Origin: Amycolatopsis sp. FBCC-B4732
GTDB taxonomy: Bacteria; Actinomycetota; Actinomycetes; Mycobacteriales; Pseudonocardiaceae
Reading direction: 5' to 3'
Length of the DNA: 64,000 nt
NCBI RefSeq assembly: GCF_023008405.1
Contig: NZ_CP095376.1
Span: 3,496,001 to 3,560,000 of the forward strand
Numbering within the stretch: the first letter of the stretch is position 1; every line of letters begins with the position of its first letter. The notes beneath the pieces are model-generated. The model was given only the letters and a program-made list of their open reading frames with translations, was not told where the DNA came from and did not search any database. Below are positions 19,973 to 28,673 of the stretch, in pieces. The translations under genes were made by a program, and so were the position numbers.

Positions 19973-20923
19973 TCAGCCGCGCAGCCCGCGGCGCAGGGCC
20001 TCGACCTCGTCGGCGAACATCCGGCGCGAGATCCCGGCCGCCTCGACCATGCCGGAGCCGTGGAACGTACCCGGGTAGTGGCGGAGCTCGACCGCGACAC
20101 CGGCGTGGGCCAGGCGCTGGGCGTACTCGATGCCTTCGTCGCGCAGCGGGTCGAACTGGCACGTCGTCACGAACGCGGGCGGCAGGCCGGCCAGGTCGGT
20201 GGCGCGGGCCGGGGCCGCGTACGGGGAAACGCCGTCGCCGCCCGGTTCCGCACCGAGGTAGCTCGTCCAGCTGAAGATCGCGTTCGGGCGGTTCCAGACC
20301 GGGGTGTCGACGTACGCCCGCATCGACGGGGTGGTGAGCCGGTCGTCCAGTTCCGGGATGCCGAGGTACTGGAAGGCGAGCGCGGGGCCGCCGCGGTCGC
20401 GGGCCAGCAGCGCGACCGCCGCGGAGAGGCCGCCGCCCGCGCTCTCGCCGGCGACGCCGAGGCGGGCCGGGTCGACGCCCAGCTCGTCGGCCTTGGCTTC
20501 GAGCCAGGTCAGGGCCGCGTAGCAGTCTTCGACCGGCGCCGGGAACGGGTGATCGGGCGCGAGCCGGTAGTCGACCGAGACGATCACGATGCCGAGCTCG
20601 TCGACCAAGCGGAGCAGGGACGTGTGGAACATGTCGAGGTCGCCGAGGACGAACCCGCCACCGTGGATGTAGAGCAGTCCGGGCACGGCTTCGGTGCGCC
20701 CGGCCGGGGTGTAGACGCGCACCGGTACGTCCGGGGCGTCGGACGGGCCGGGCACCGCGGTGTCCCGGACGTCGATCGGGTCGGCCGGCTCGTAGCTCGG
20801 GAGGACTTCTCCCAGCTGCGACATCGAAGACCGCGCGGCCAGCAGGGATTCGTGGTCGGTCAGGGCCACCGCCGGCAGCATGTCCAGCCAGGGCAGCAGC
20901 TCGGGGTCGATCGCGTAGGTCAT
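19973..20923 (-). CDS. Alpha/beta hydrolase, hormone-sensitive-lipase family esterase
   Basis: A family IV (HSL) esterase of about 316 residues. The oxyanion motif HGGG is in LLYIHGGGFVLGDLDM, the nucleophile in GVAGESAGGGL, the acid in CQFDPLRDEG and the histidine in YPGTFHGSG. The start is taken as ATG 20923 (MTYAIDPELLPWL), which fits the family; ATG 20935 or 20998 would add 4 or 25 residues. It is predicted to be cytosolic, hydrolysing short-chain or bulky esters. Divergent from the PucR-type regulator across about 100 bp, so that regulator could control it. Confidence 0.85.
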   Translation of the reverse strand: MTYAIDPELLPWLDMLPAVALTDHESLLAARSSMSQLGEVLPSYEPADPIDVRDTAVPGPSDAPDVPVRVYTPAGRTEAVPGLLYIHGGGFVLGDLDMFHTSLLRLVDELGIVIVSVDYRLAPDHPFPAPVEDCYAALTWLEAKADELGVDPARLGVAGESAGGGLSAAVALLARDRGGPALAFQYLGIPELDDRLTTPSMRAYVDTPVWNRPNAIFSWTSYLGAEPGGDGVSPYAAPARATDLAGLPPAFVTTCQFDPLRDEGIEYAQRLAHAGVAVELRHYPGTFHGSGMVEAAGISRRMFADEVEALRRGLRG

Positions 20924-21027
20924 GCCCCCGATCATCGGCCGCCCGCCCGGCCCGGGCCACCGCCACGCGGCGGGCGTTGGTGCCGCGGAACTCGCCATCC
21001 GGCGGCGAGCGCGCCTATCGTGACGGC

Positions 21028-22089
21028 ATGAAGGGGCTGCTGCTGCGGCTGTCCGGCCTCGACGCCGACGCCGAGAACGCCGTGCGGGTGATCGGGTTCT
21101 TCGACCGCTTGATCACCGCGCGAGCGGACCTCGACACCCTGGTCCGCACGACGGCCGACCTCGCGGGCTGCCCGGTCGGCGTGCACGCGCCGGGCCGCGG
21201 CCTGTCCCTGCGCGCGGCCCCGGGCGGCGAGGTTTCGGCGCCGGGGACGGCACCGACCGGGTCGGCGGTCCGCTCGCTGGAGGGCGGGGTGGCCGTGTGG
21301 GTGGCTCGCGCGGGCGCGCCGCTGCCGCTGGACGACATGCTGCTGGAGCGGTTCGCGATCGCGACGGCGATCTTGCTGGAGCACTCCGGCGTGCCGACGC
21401 CGGAACTCGGGGATCCGGCGCTGGTGGAGCTGGCCCTCACGGAGGACGCCGGGACGGCGGAGCGCTCCCGGGCACTGCACCTGCTGGGGTTCGGCCCGTC
21501 GGCCCGGCTGCGGGTGCTGGCCACGGTGGGCGGGGAGGTACCCGCGGGCCGGTCGGCGCTGCTCGGGAACGTGCGGGCGGTGCTGGTCGCGGATGCCCCG
21601 CGGTCGCCCGCCGGCTCCGGTGCGCAGGCGACCGCGACCCCGGCGGGTCACCGCGTGGGCGTCGGCCCCGTCGTACCCGCCATCGAGGTCGCTCGCTCCT
21701 GGGCCGCCGCGCGGACCGCGCTCAAGTTCACCTCCGACGGCGACCCCGTCGTCTCGTGGGAGCGGCTCGGCAGCCTCGCCGCCTTCGAGGGCGCGCTCTC
21801 CCCCGCCGGCCTCGCCGAACTCGCCGACGTCCGCGCGCTCGACCGGCTCGCCGCCGAGACCCACGGGGAAGACACCCTCGCCGCGCTCGAGGCCCTGTGC
21901 GCCACCGGGTCGGCTCGCAAGGCGGCCGCGGTGCTGCACCGGCACCACAGCACCATGCCGGCGCGGCTCGCGCGGGCCGAGGCCGTGCTCGGGTTCGACG
22001 TCGACTCCCCCGCCGGCCGCTTCCGGTTGCACCTCGCCTTGATGCTGCGGCGGTTGCGGGACAACGCCGAACTCAGCCGACCGTCCTGA
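21028..22089 (+). CDS. PucR/CdaR-type transcriptional regulator
   Basis: This 353-residue protein starts at ATG 21028 (MKGLLLRLSGLDADAENAVRVIGFFD). The N-terminal half resembles a GAF-like sensor (LVRTTADLAGCPVGVHAPGRG). The C-terminal half ends in the PucR-type HTH region: LEALCATGSARKAAAVLHRHHSTMPARLARAEAVLGFD, followed by RFRLHLALMLRRL. It may act on the divergent esterase gene. Its last 17 bp overlap the end of the convergent epimerase gene. Effector unknown. Confidence 0.75.
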   Translation: MKGLLLRLSGLDADAENAVRVIGFFDRLITARADLDTLVRTTADLAGCPVGVHAPGRGLSLRAAPGGEVSAPGTAPTGSAVRSLEGGVAVWVARAGAPLPLDDMLLERFAIATAILLEHSGVPTPELGDPALVELALTEDAGTAERSRALHLLGFGPSARLRVLATVGGEVPAGRSALLGNVRAVLVADAPRSPAGSGAQATATPAGHRVGVGPVVPAIEVARSWAAARTALKFTSDGDPVVSWERLGSLAAFEGALSPAGLAELADVRALDRLAAETHGEDTLAALEALCATGSARKAAAVLHRHHSTMPARLARAEAVLGFDVDSPAGRFRLHLALMLRRLRDNAELSRPS

Positions 22090-23032
22090 GTGGACCCCGC
22101 ACCAGGTCCGCCGCCGCGACGGGCCAGGACGGGAAGGCGAACTCGAAACCGGCCTCCAGCAGCCGTCCCGGGACCACGAAACGGCTCTTCAGCAGCAGCT
22201 CCGGGTCGCTGCGCAGCACGAACGCGCCGAGCGCGGCCATCCACCTCGTCGCCGGCAGTCCGAACGGTACACCCGCGGCCGTGCGTAGTGCCCGCAGGAA
22301 CTCCTTGTACGGCAACGGTTCCGGGGCCGCCAGGTTCACCGGGCCGCTCAGCTCCTCGTGCTCGACGAGGAAGTCGATCGCCCGGAGCAGGTCGGCCTCG
22401 TGGATCCACGACATGTACTGCCCGCCGCCGGCGACCGGGCCACCGAGGCCGAGCCGCGTCAGGCGGAGCAGCATCTCGAACGCCCCGCCCGGTTCCGGGC
22501 TCATCACCATCGACGTCCGCAGCGCGACCTTGCGCGTGTGCGGCGTATCGGCGAGTTCCTGCTCGCGCTCCCACGCCCGCGCGATGTCGACGCTGGAGGA
22601 CCAGTACGCCGGCACGTCCGGCTCGGCGCCGCCCAGGACGCCGGTGGCCTCGTCGTTCGGGGCGTCGTGGCGGTGCGCGTAGATCGTCGCCGTGCTCATC
22701 TGCAGCCAGAGCCGCGGCGGCCGCGCGGCGCGCTCGATCGCACCCCCGACGACCCGCGCGGAGTCGACGCGGGAGTTCCACATCTCCCGCAGGTTCGCCC
22801 GGGTGTAGCGGCAGTTCACCGACCGGCCCGCCAGGTTGACGACGACGTCGCTGCCGTCGATCTCCGCCGTCCACGGCCCCGCGCTCCGCCCGTCCCAACC
22901 GGCGGTGCGCACGCCCGGCTCCGCGGCGGCCGTCCCGCGCGTCAGGACGACGACCTCGTGGCCGCAGCCCGCCAGCGCCCGGCTCAGCACACGCCCCAGG
23001 TGTCCGGTCCCGCCCGGCATCACGACCTTCAT
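22073..23032 (-). CDS. TIGR01777-family epimerase/oxidoreductase (SDR39U1-like)
   Basis: This 319-residue extended SDR protein starts MKVVMPGGTGHLGRVLSRAL, carrying the GxxGxxG NAD(P) motif. It includes DVVVNLAGRSVNCRYT, STATIYAHR (in place of YxxxK, as usual for this family), and a C-terminal DUF1731 part (ALGAFVLRSDPELLLKSRFVVPGRLLEAGFEFAFPSW). Substrate unknown. A 14-bp palindrome 22 bp upstream of its start may control it. It follows the LysR gene on the same strand with a 31-bp gap. Confidence 0.85.
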   Translation of the reverse strand: MKVVMPGGTGHLGRVLSRALAGCGHEVVVLTRGTAAAEPGVRTAGWDGRSAGPWTAEIDGSDVVVNLAGRSVNCRYTRANLREMWNSRVDSARVVGGAIERAARPPRLWLQMSTATIYAHRHDAPNDEATGVLGGAEPDVPAYWSSSVDIARAWEREQELADTPHTRKVALRTSMVMSPEPGGAFEMLLRLTRLGLGGPVAGGGQYMSWIHEADLLRAIDFLVEHEELSGPVNLAAPEPLPYKEFLRALRTAAGVPFGLPATRWMAALGAFVLRSDPELLLKSRFVVPGRLLEAGFEFAFPSWPVAAADLVRGPLRTVG

Positions 23033-23053
23033 GATCCCACCGTACCGAAAGAG

Positions 23054-23067
23054 TTGAACGCGTTCAA
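23054..23067. promoter_or_regulatory. 14-bp perfect palindrome TTGAACGCGTTCAA
   Basis: A perfect 14-bp palindrome, 22 bp upstream of the epimerase start and overlapping the stop codon of the lysR gene. The size and symmetry suit a TetR- or MarR-type dimer. Whether a regulator in this window binds it is unknown. Confidence 0.5.
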
Positions 23068-23945
23068 ATACTCTTCTCGACGAGGTCGAGCAGCGTCCGC
23101 AGCGCCCGGCTCGGCGGCTTGGCCGCGGCGGTGACCAGGTTGAGCGGCCAGTCCAGCCCGGCGCCGGCCAGCGGCCGGACCACGACGTCCGCGTCGGCCG
23201 GCGCGGGCGTGTCCGGGACGACCGCGACGCCGAGCCCGGCGCGCACGTACCCCGGGACCGGGCGCAGGTCGGCGACCTCGACGGTGACCCGCCGCGGCGA
23301 GCCGAGCGCGTCGAAGGCCCGGTCCAGCAGGACCCGGTTGCCGAACCCGCGCGGGGTGTCGATGAAGGCCTCGCCGGCGAGGTCGGCCAGCCGGACGGCC
23401 TTCCGGGCGGCGAGCCGGTGCGTGGCCGGCAGCACCACGACGAACGGGCGCGTGTCGACCCGCAGCACGTCCAGCCCGGCGAGGTCGGTCTCGGGCAGGC
23501 CCACCAGAGCGACGTCGAGCCGGCCCTGGCGGACCTCGTCGGCCAGCCCGGTGGAGCCGGTGACCGACACCGTCACGTGGATGTCCACCAGCGGGTAGCG
23601 CCGGTGGAACGCGCCGAGCAGCGCGGGCAGGTCGACGCCGCCGATCGACGTCAGCGTGCCGATGCGCAGGCTGCCGCGCAGGCCCTCCGAGGCCTCCTGG
23701 ACGGTCGCGCGCGCCCGTTCGAGGGCCTCGATCGCCGCCTTGGCCTCGGGCAGGAACGCGGCACCCGCGGCCGACAGCGCGACCCGGCGGGTGGACCGGT
23801 CGAACAGCCGCGTGCCGAGCTCGGCTTCGAGGGACCGCACGGCGGCGGACACGGTGGACTGCACCGCGAACACCCGCTGGGCGGCCCGGGTGAAGCTGAG
23901 TTCCTCGGCGACGGCGACGAAGTACTCGAGCTGACGCGTCTCCAT
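23064..23945 (-). CDS. LysR-family transcriptional regulator
   Basis: This 293-residue regulator has the LysR winged helix at residues 1-60 (METRQLEYFVAVAEELSFTRAAQRVFAVQSTVSAAVRSLEAELGTRLFDRSTR). A periplasmic-binding-like effector domain follows from about residue 90. It is divergent from an MFS exporter across 114 bp that hold a T-N11-A inverted repeat, the classic arrangement in which a LysR protein controls the neighbouring transporter and itself. Confidence 0.9.
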   Translation of the reverse strand: METRQLEYFVAVAEELSFTRAAQRVFAVQSTVSAAVRSLEAELGTRLFDRSTRRVALSAAGAAFLPEAKAAIEALERARATVQEASEGLRGSLRIGTLTSIGGVDLPALLGAFHRRYPLVDIHVTVSVTGSTGLADEVRQGRLDVALVGLPETDLAGLDVLRVDTRPFVVVLPATHRLAARKAVRLADLAGEAFIDTPRGFGNRVLLDRAFDALGSPRRVTVEVADLRPVPGYVRAGLGVAVVPDTPAPADADVVVRPLAGAGLDWPLNLVTAAAKPPSRALRTLLDLVEKSI

Positions 23946-23955
23946 CCACCCAATC

Positions 23956-23972
23956 TATCGTCTTGACCGATA
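23956..23972. promoter_or_regulatory. LysR operator (TATCG-N7-CGATA)
   Basis: TATCG and CGATA are perfect 5-bp arms around a 7-bp centre, containing the T-N11-A pattern expected of LysR boxes. It begins 10 bp upstream of the lysR start in the lysR/MFS divergent region. Confidence 0.6.
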
Positions 23973-24059
23973 ACTGGGACCAGCACTTTTCGTTGGACTT
24001 GCTGAGTCGGCGGGGTGATCGTGGACAGCGGAAGATCCACTGCGTTCTGGAAGGTCCCG

Positions 24060-25229
24060 ATGTCCGTCACCCTGTCCCCCGCCCGGCTCCGCGTGAGCCA
24101 CGGGCTGGGTTTCCGCGTCGTCGCGGTCGCGTTCGCGACGGCGCTCGCGTTCTCCACCCTGCCGACCCCGCTCTACGCGCTTTACCAGCAGCGGGACGGC
24201 TTCCCCGCTTTCCTCGTCACGGTGATCTTCGCCGCCTACGCGGTCGGCGTGATGCTCAGCCTGTACCTCGCCGGGCACGTCAGCGACTGGCTCGGGCGCC
24301 GCCGCGTCCTGCTCGCCGGGCTGCTCGCGGAAGCCCTCGCCGCCGCGCTCTTCCTGCTGTGGCCGGACGTTCCCGGCCTGATCGTCGCGCGGCTCCTCAG
24401 CGGCGCGGGGATCGGCGTCATCACCGCGACGGCCACCGCGCACCTGTCCGAGCTGCGGGCCCCCGCGCTCACCGCGACCGTCGTGAACGCCGGTGGTCTG
24501 GCCCTCGGCCCGCTCGTGGGCGGGGTGTTCGCGCGGTTCGCCGTCCACCCGCTGAGCACGCCGTTCGCGGTGTTCCTGGTCGTGCTCCTGCTCGAAGCGA
24601 TCGCGGTGAGCCTGGTGCCGGAGACGGTCGAACGCCGGGAAGAGCGCCCGGCCTACCGCCCGCAGCGGCTCTCGCTGCCGCCGTCGGCCCGGCGCGAGTT
24701 CACCGGCGCCGCGATCGGCGCGTTCGCGGCGTTCGCGCTGAGCGGTCTGTTCATGGCGCTCGCCCCGGCTTTGCTGGCGCACGAACTGCACGAGCCGTCC
24801 CGCCTGCTCGCCGGGCTCGCGCCGTTCACCATGCTGGGCAGCGCGGCGCTCGCCCAGATCGCGTTCTCACGCCTCGGCACGCGCGCGCAGCTGCGGTCCG
24901 GCTACGTGCTGATGGGCACCGGCCTGGTGCTGCTGACGGCGTCGGCGTTCGCGGCCTCGCTCCCGCTGTTCTTCGCCGCCGGCGTGCTCGCGGGCGCCGG
25001 GTTCGGGCTGGGCTTCCGCGCGTCGGTCGGCACGGTGGCGGCGCTCGCGGACGACCTCACCCGCGGCGAAGTGCTGGCGGCGCTGTTCCTCGTGGCGTAC
25101 GCGGGTCTCGTGCTGCCGGTGCTGCTCGTCGGGCTGGCGCTGCTCCTGGCGCCGGGTTCGGTGGCGCTGGCCGGGTTCGCGGTGCTGGAACTCGCGCTGC
25201 TCGCCTGGTCCGTTCACCGCTCGGTGTAG
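24060..25229 (+). CDS. MFS transporter
   Basis: This 389-residue, 12-helix major facilitator protein has the motif-A loop GHVSDWLGRRRVL between helices 2 and 3. Start chosen as ATG 24060 (MSVTLSPARLRVSHGLGFR); an in-frame start at 24015 is possible. The family exports drugs or small metabolites by proton antiport. It is divergent from lysR and probably under its control. The last 16 bp overlap the end of the convergent phosphodiesterase gene. Confidence 0.85.
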   Translation: MSVTLSPARLRVSHGLGFRVVAVAFATALAFSTLPTPLYALYQQRDGFPAFLVTVIFAAYAVGVMLSLYLAGHVSDWLGRRRVLLAGLLAEALAAALFLLWPDVPGLIVARLLSGAGIGVITATATAHLSELRAPALTATVVNAGGLALGPLVGGVFARFAVHPLSTPFAVFLVVLLLEAIAVSLVPETVERREERPAYRPQRLSLPPSARREFTGAAIGAFAAFALSGLFMALAPALLAHELHEPSRLLAGLAPFTMLGSAALAQIAFSRLGTRAQLRSGYVLMGTGLVLLTASAFAASLPLFFAAGVLAGAGFGLGFRASVGTVAALADDLTRGEVLAALFLVAYAGLVLPVLLVGLALLLAPGSVALAGFAVLELALLAWSVHRSV

Positions 25230-26542
25230 ACGAACCCGATCTTGTCGACCTCGCCGCCGGCGCGCCCGTGGAAGCCGGCGAGCTGCCAGCCCGCCGGCGC
25301 CACGCGGGTCACGCAGTCCGCCGTCGCCGAGCCGCCGGCCAGGGTGCGGCCGGTGCTGGTCGTGAACGCCGCGGAGAAGATCCGCGTGTGGCCCTGGTAG
25401 CTGCCCTGGCACAAGGTCGCTCGCGTGACGTATTCGCCGGCGCCGAGGGTCAGCGCGGCCGCCGTCCCGCCGGTCCCGCCGTGGGTCAGCACCGTGCCGT
25501 TCTCGAGCGTGACGCCGAGCTGGTCCACCCGCGAGCCCGCGCGCAGGGAGAGCGTCCGGACGCGGGCGCCCGCTCCGACGGCACCGACGTCGGTGAAGTA
25601 GTCGCCGTGGGGGCCGCCGAACTGCTCGGACAGGCGCAGCGCCGGGTTGCGCTTCCAGCCGAACCCGACGGTGACCGGGTCGTGGTCGGACAGCGTCCGG
25701 CCTTGGTCGTCGAGGAACTTCGCGTGCTCGTTGTGGTAGGCCGTCGCGTCGAGGGAGACGAGCGGGCTGCCGCGGTAGAGGACCTTGTCGACGACTTCGC
25801 AGTCGTCGGTGACGTGCTGCGGGTCGCACACCAGCGCGGGACTGCCCGGGGCGGGCGCGGACCCGCCGCGGACGAGCTGCACCCAGGCGTCGGTGAGGCC
25901 GTTGTCGGCGGCGAACGCCGCGATCGTGTCCGCCGCGCGGGTGTAGCGCGTGTTGGTGTCGCCCATGACGAGCACCGGGTTGCCCGCCGAGTGGGTGCGG
26001 ATGAACGCGGTCAGCTGCGCCAGGTTCGACGCGCGCGACTCCTCGTCGCCGTCGTTCGTGCCCGCGTTGGTGTGCACGTTGTACGCGTCGACGTAGACGC
26101 CCTCGGCGAGCCTCAGCCGCATGAAGGTGAATCCCTTGGGCGTCAGGCAGTCCCCGGAGTCGAACTGGCACGAGTTCCAGCGCACGCGCTCGAAGTCGCC
26201 GGTGTCGTAGGGCAGCGACGACAGCGTGTTCAGGCCGCTGCCGATCCCCGCGCCGCCGCTCGTCGGGGTGCGGTACGGGTGGTGGTCGGCCGCGTAGAGC
26301 GTGGCGTGGTAGTTGAAGTCCTCCTCGACGTGCACCACGTCGTAGGGGCCCAGCCGCTGCCCGATGGCCGTCGTGGCCGGCTCGCGGGGAGTCGGCGCGC
26401 TCGAAATGCCTTCGGGCAGCCCGGCGACGTTGTAGCTCAGCACGGAGAAGGTGCCGCCGTCGGCGGAATCGGCGTGCGCGGCGGCCGGCACCAGCGCGGC
26501 GGCCGCGCACAGCAGGACCACGACGGCGAGGCGGATCTTCAC
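25214..26542 (-). CDS. Secreted EEP-family phosphodiesterase fused to a jacalin-like lectin domain
   Basis: This 442-residue protein starts at GTG 26542 with GAGG 6-7 bp upstream. Signal peptide 1-25; endonuclease/exonuclease/phosphatase domain about 30-310 with VLSYNVAGLPEG, VEEDFNYH, VMGDTNTRYT and LSDHDPVTV (the metal-binding and catalytic Asn/His/Asp set). A C-terminal jacalin-like domain at about 315-442 begins SEQFGGPHGDYF and ends GGEVDKIGFVY. It is closest to neutral sphingomyelinase-like enzymes, so it may cleave phospholipids; DNase activity cannot be excluded. The lectin part suggests binding to glycan-coated targets. Confidence 0.82.
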   Translation of the reverse strand: MKIRLAVVVLLCAAAALVPAAAHADSADGGTFSVLSYNVAGLPEGISSAPTPREPATTAIGQRLGPYDVVHVEEDFNYHATLYAADHHPYRTPTSGGAGIGSGLNTLSSLPYDTGDFERVRWNSCQFDSGDCLTPKGFTFMRLRLAEGVYVDAYNVHTNAGTNDGDEESRASNLAQLTAFIRTHSAGNPVLVMGDTNTRYTRAADTIAAFAADNGLTDAWVQLVRGGSAPAPGSPALVCDPQHVTDDCEVVDKVLYRGSPLVSLDATAYHNEHAKFLDDQGRTLSDHDPVTVGFGWKRNPALRLSEQFGGPHGDYFTDVGAVGAGARVRTLSLRAGSRVDQLGVTLENGTVLTHGGTGGTAAALTLGAGEYVTRATLCQGSYQGHTRIFSAAFTTSTGRTLAGGSATADCVTRVAPAGWQLAGFHGRAGGEVDKIGFVYTER

Positions 26543-26741
26543 GGAGTACCTCGTTCTCCCGGGGACGAGCGACCGGAATGATCGGGCGGCGCCGGGACGC
26601 GCGTCAAGGGCCCGCGGGGGAATTCGGCCGAAAGCCGGACCGTTCTTTCCGCCGCCGCCGTGAATTCGTCGAATTCGACCGCCGCTCGCTGATTCCGGGA
26701 CATCGCCGCACGGGTCCTCGCGGCGGCCTACAGTCTTGAGG
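26543..26741. promoter_or_regulatory. Divergent promoter region with GAATTCGTCGAATTC
   Basis: About 200 bp between the phosphodiesterase and universal stress protein genes. GAATTCGTCGAATTC (26662-26676) is a palindrome broken only at its central base. No clear -10/-35 pair was settled on. Confidence 0.3.
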
Positions 26742-27596
26742 ATGACCGGACCGCCGATCGTCGCCGGGGTGGATGGGTCGGCCGAGTCGCTCGATGCCGT
26801 CCGCTGGGCCGCACGGGCCGCGCGCCTGCGGGGCGCGCCGCTCGAAGTCGTGCATGCCCTCGATGTGCCCGCGCTGCTCGCCGGTGGAGTCGTGCCGCCG
26901 CCGGACGAGCTGGTGGACGGCCTGCGGGCGCGGGGCCGGCGGGCGTTGCGGATCGCGCGGGAGCTCGCCGCCGCGCACGGTGTCGATGATGCGGCCACGC
27001 GGCTCGATCCCGATCGGGCGGCGCAGGCGCTGATCGAGGCGTCGAGGTCCGCCGCGCTGCTCGTCGTCGGCTCGGCCGGGCACGGGCGGCTCACCAGCCT
27101 GCTCGCCGGCTCGGTCGCCGCGGCCGTCGGGACGCACGCGCGCTGCGACACCGTCGTCGTCCGCGGGGACGGCTGGGACGAGCCGGACGCGGCGCAGCGC
27201 CCGGTCGTCACCGGGATCGACGGCAGCGAAGCCGGCATCCGGGTCCTGGAAGCCGCGCTGGCCGAAGCGCGCACCCGCGGCGCCCCGCTCGTCGTGCTGC
27301 ACGCCTGGGCGGACACGCCACCGCCGCGCGCGGATCCCCGGTGCGTCACCGAAGCCGGGCACCGGCTGCTCGGCGCGGGGGTGCTGGCCCACGACACCGG
27401 CGACGTCGAAGTCGAGCGCGTCCTGGTGCACGCCCACCCGCGGCGGGAGCTGATCGAGCGCAGCGGCGACGCCCAGCTCGTCGTCCTCGGCGACCGCGGC
27501 CGCGGCGGCTTCCCCGGTCTCCTGCTCGGTTCGACCGGCCAGGCCCTGCTGCACCACGCCGCCTGCCCGGTCCTGCTGGTCCGCACCGCCGGGTGA
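26742..27596 (+). CDS. Universal stress protein with two UspA domains
   Basis: This 284-residue protein starts at ATG 26742. Two UspA domains are joined head to tail: residues about 1-140 with VVGSAGHGRLTSLLAGSVAAAV, and about 148-284 with VLGDRGRGGFPGLLLGSTGQALLHH. Both keep the G-x2-G-x9-G(S/T) ATP-binding pattern. Actinobacterial proteins of this type often respond to hypoxia or nitric oxide via DosR; I found no convincing DosR box upstream. Confidence 0.9.
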   Translation: MTGPPIVAGVDGSAESLDAVRWAARAARLRGAPLEVVHALDVPALLAGGVVPPPDELVDGLRARGRRALRIARELAAAHGVDDAATRLDPDRAAQALIEASRSAALLVVGSAGHGRLTSLLAGSVAAAVGTHARCDTVVVRGDGWDEPDAAQRPVVTGIDGSEAGIRVLEAALAEARTRGAPLVVLHAWADTPPPRADPRCVTEAGHRLLGAGVLAHDTGDVEVERVLVHAHPRRELIERSGDAQLVVLGDRGRGGFPGLLLGSTGQALLHHAACPVLLVRTAG

Positions 27597-27636
27597 GGAG
27601 AAGTGAAACGGAAGTGCCGCCGTCCAGGATGAGGGC

Positions 27637-28047
27637 ATGAAGACTACGATCCGAGCCGGACTGGTGGCCGCGCTGGCGGGCGCCACGGTGCTGGCGGCCC
27701 CGGCCCAGGCGGCCACGATCACCCAGAAGACCGCCGTCTGCCATTCCGGCGACTTCGGCGGCTCGTTCACCCTGCGCTACGAGACCTCCGGCGGCTACCA
27801 CCACATGATCGGGGCGACGACGTCGTCCGGGCCGTACATCGGCGACGCGGGCAACCTGCTGCTGCGGATCTCCTACCGCGACGGCTTCACCACGCACACG
27901 GTCTACACCCGGTCCGTGCCGACGTCCGGGACCACGAGCCTGACGCTGCCCCCGGGCGTCGACGTGCCGGCGACCGCGCCGGGGACGGCGTCGACGACCT
28001 TCACCAACGGCACCGACTCCTGCGTCGCGACGGTGCCGATCACGTAA
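27637..28047 (+). CDS. Small secreted protein of unknown function (136 aa)
   Basis: A signal peptide (MKTTIRAGLVAALAGATVLAAPAQA) is followed by a beta-rich domain of about 110 residues, with cysteines at TAVCHSGDF and TDSCVATVP that could form a disulfide. It is rich in Thr, Ser and Gly. It sits 40 bp after the universal stress gene and ends overlapping the convergent TetR gene. No family recognised. Confidence 0.7.
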   Translation: MKTTIRAGLVAALAGATVLAAPAQAATITQKTAVCHSGDFGGSFTLRYETSGGYHHMIGATTSSGPYIGDAGNLLLRISYRDGFTTHTVYTRSVPTSGTTSLTLPPGVDVPATAPGTASTTFTNGTDSCVATVPIT

Positions 28048-28636
28048 CCGGGTCGAGCGCCGCCCGCAGGATGGCCCGCGCGGAACCCGCCAGCACCTCG
28101 GCGGCCCGCGCGCGGTCGAGGCCGCCGATGTCGGTCAGCCAGACCAGGGACTCGATGCCGGACGCCGAGCGGATCGCCGTCGCCAGGCCGTGGACGTCCA
28201 GGTGCGGGTGCGTGTCCGCGAGCGGGACGAGGGCCTCCTCGATCCAGCGGATCGCCCGGCCCCGGCGCAGTACCGGCTGCCGGGCGCCGGGCTCCAGGGA
28301 CAGCCGGAGCTGCGCGCGCAGCTGCGGCTCCCAGCGCAGGGTGAAGGCGATGAACTCCCGCATCACGAGCTCGAGCCGCGCGACGGGATCGGCGGGCGCG
28401 TCCGCGGGCAGCAGGCCGGCGTCGTCCTGGATCTCCGGATAGGCGGCGAGCAGCAGCGCGCGCTGGTTGGGGAAGTACCGGTAGGCGGTGGTACGCGAAA
28501 TCCCGGCCGCCGCGGCAGCGTCCTCGACGGTCGGCGACCCACCATCGGCGAGCAGCGCGTGCGCGGCCTCGACCAGCGCGGCCCGGGTCCGGCCCTTCTG
28601 CCGCTGCCTGCCGGTGGACTCGTATGGGACTGCCAT
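28040..28636 (-). CDS. TetR-family transcriptional regulator
   Basis: This 198-residue protein begins MAVPYESTGRQRQKGRTRAAL. The TetR HTH is at about 15-60 (LVEAAHALLADGGSPTVEDAAAAAGISRTTAYRYFPNQRALLLAAYPE). A helical ligand domain follows, ending GLDRARAAEVLAGSARAIL. It is divergent from a cupin protein with only 37 bp between the starts, so the cupin gene is the likely target. Confidence 0.85.
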   Translation of the reverse strand: MAVPYESTGRQRQKGRTRAALVEAAHALLADGGSPTVEDAAAAAGISRTTAYRYFPNQRALLLAAYPEIQDDAGLLPADAPADPVARLELVMREFIAFTLRWEPQLRAQLRLSLEPGARQPVLRRGRAIRWIEEALVPLADTHPHLDVHGLATAIRSASGIESLVWLTDIGGLDRARAAEVLAGSARAILRAALDPVT

Positions 28637-28659
28637 GCCATCATGGTACTCACGTCCCA
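28625..28659. promoter_or_regulatory. Nested inverted repeats between tetR and cupin gene
   Basis: Outer arms TGGGAC (28625-28630) and GTCCCA (28654-28659) and inner arms CCATG-CCAT-CATGG (28633-28646) lie in and beside the 37-bp gap between divergent starts. Either could be the TetR operator. Confidence 0.4.
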
Positions 28660-28673
28660 CGAAGGAGGCGGCC

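Noticed and set aside
26690..26735. Possible DosR box upstream of the universal stress protein
   Set aside because: Only loose GGGAC and GGTCC half-sites with wrong spacing; no match to the usual 18-20-bp palindrome.
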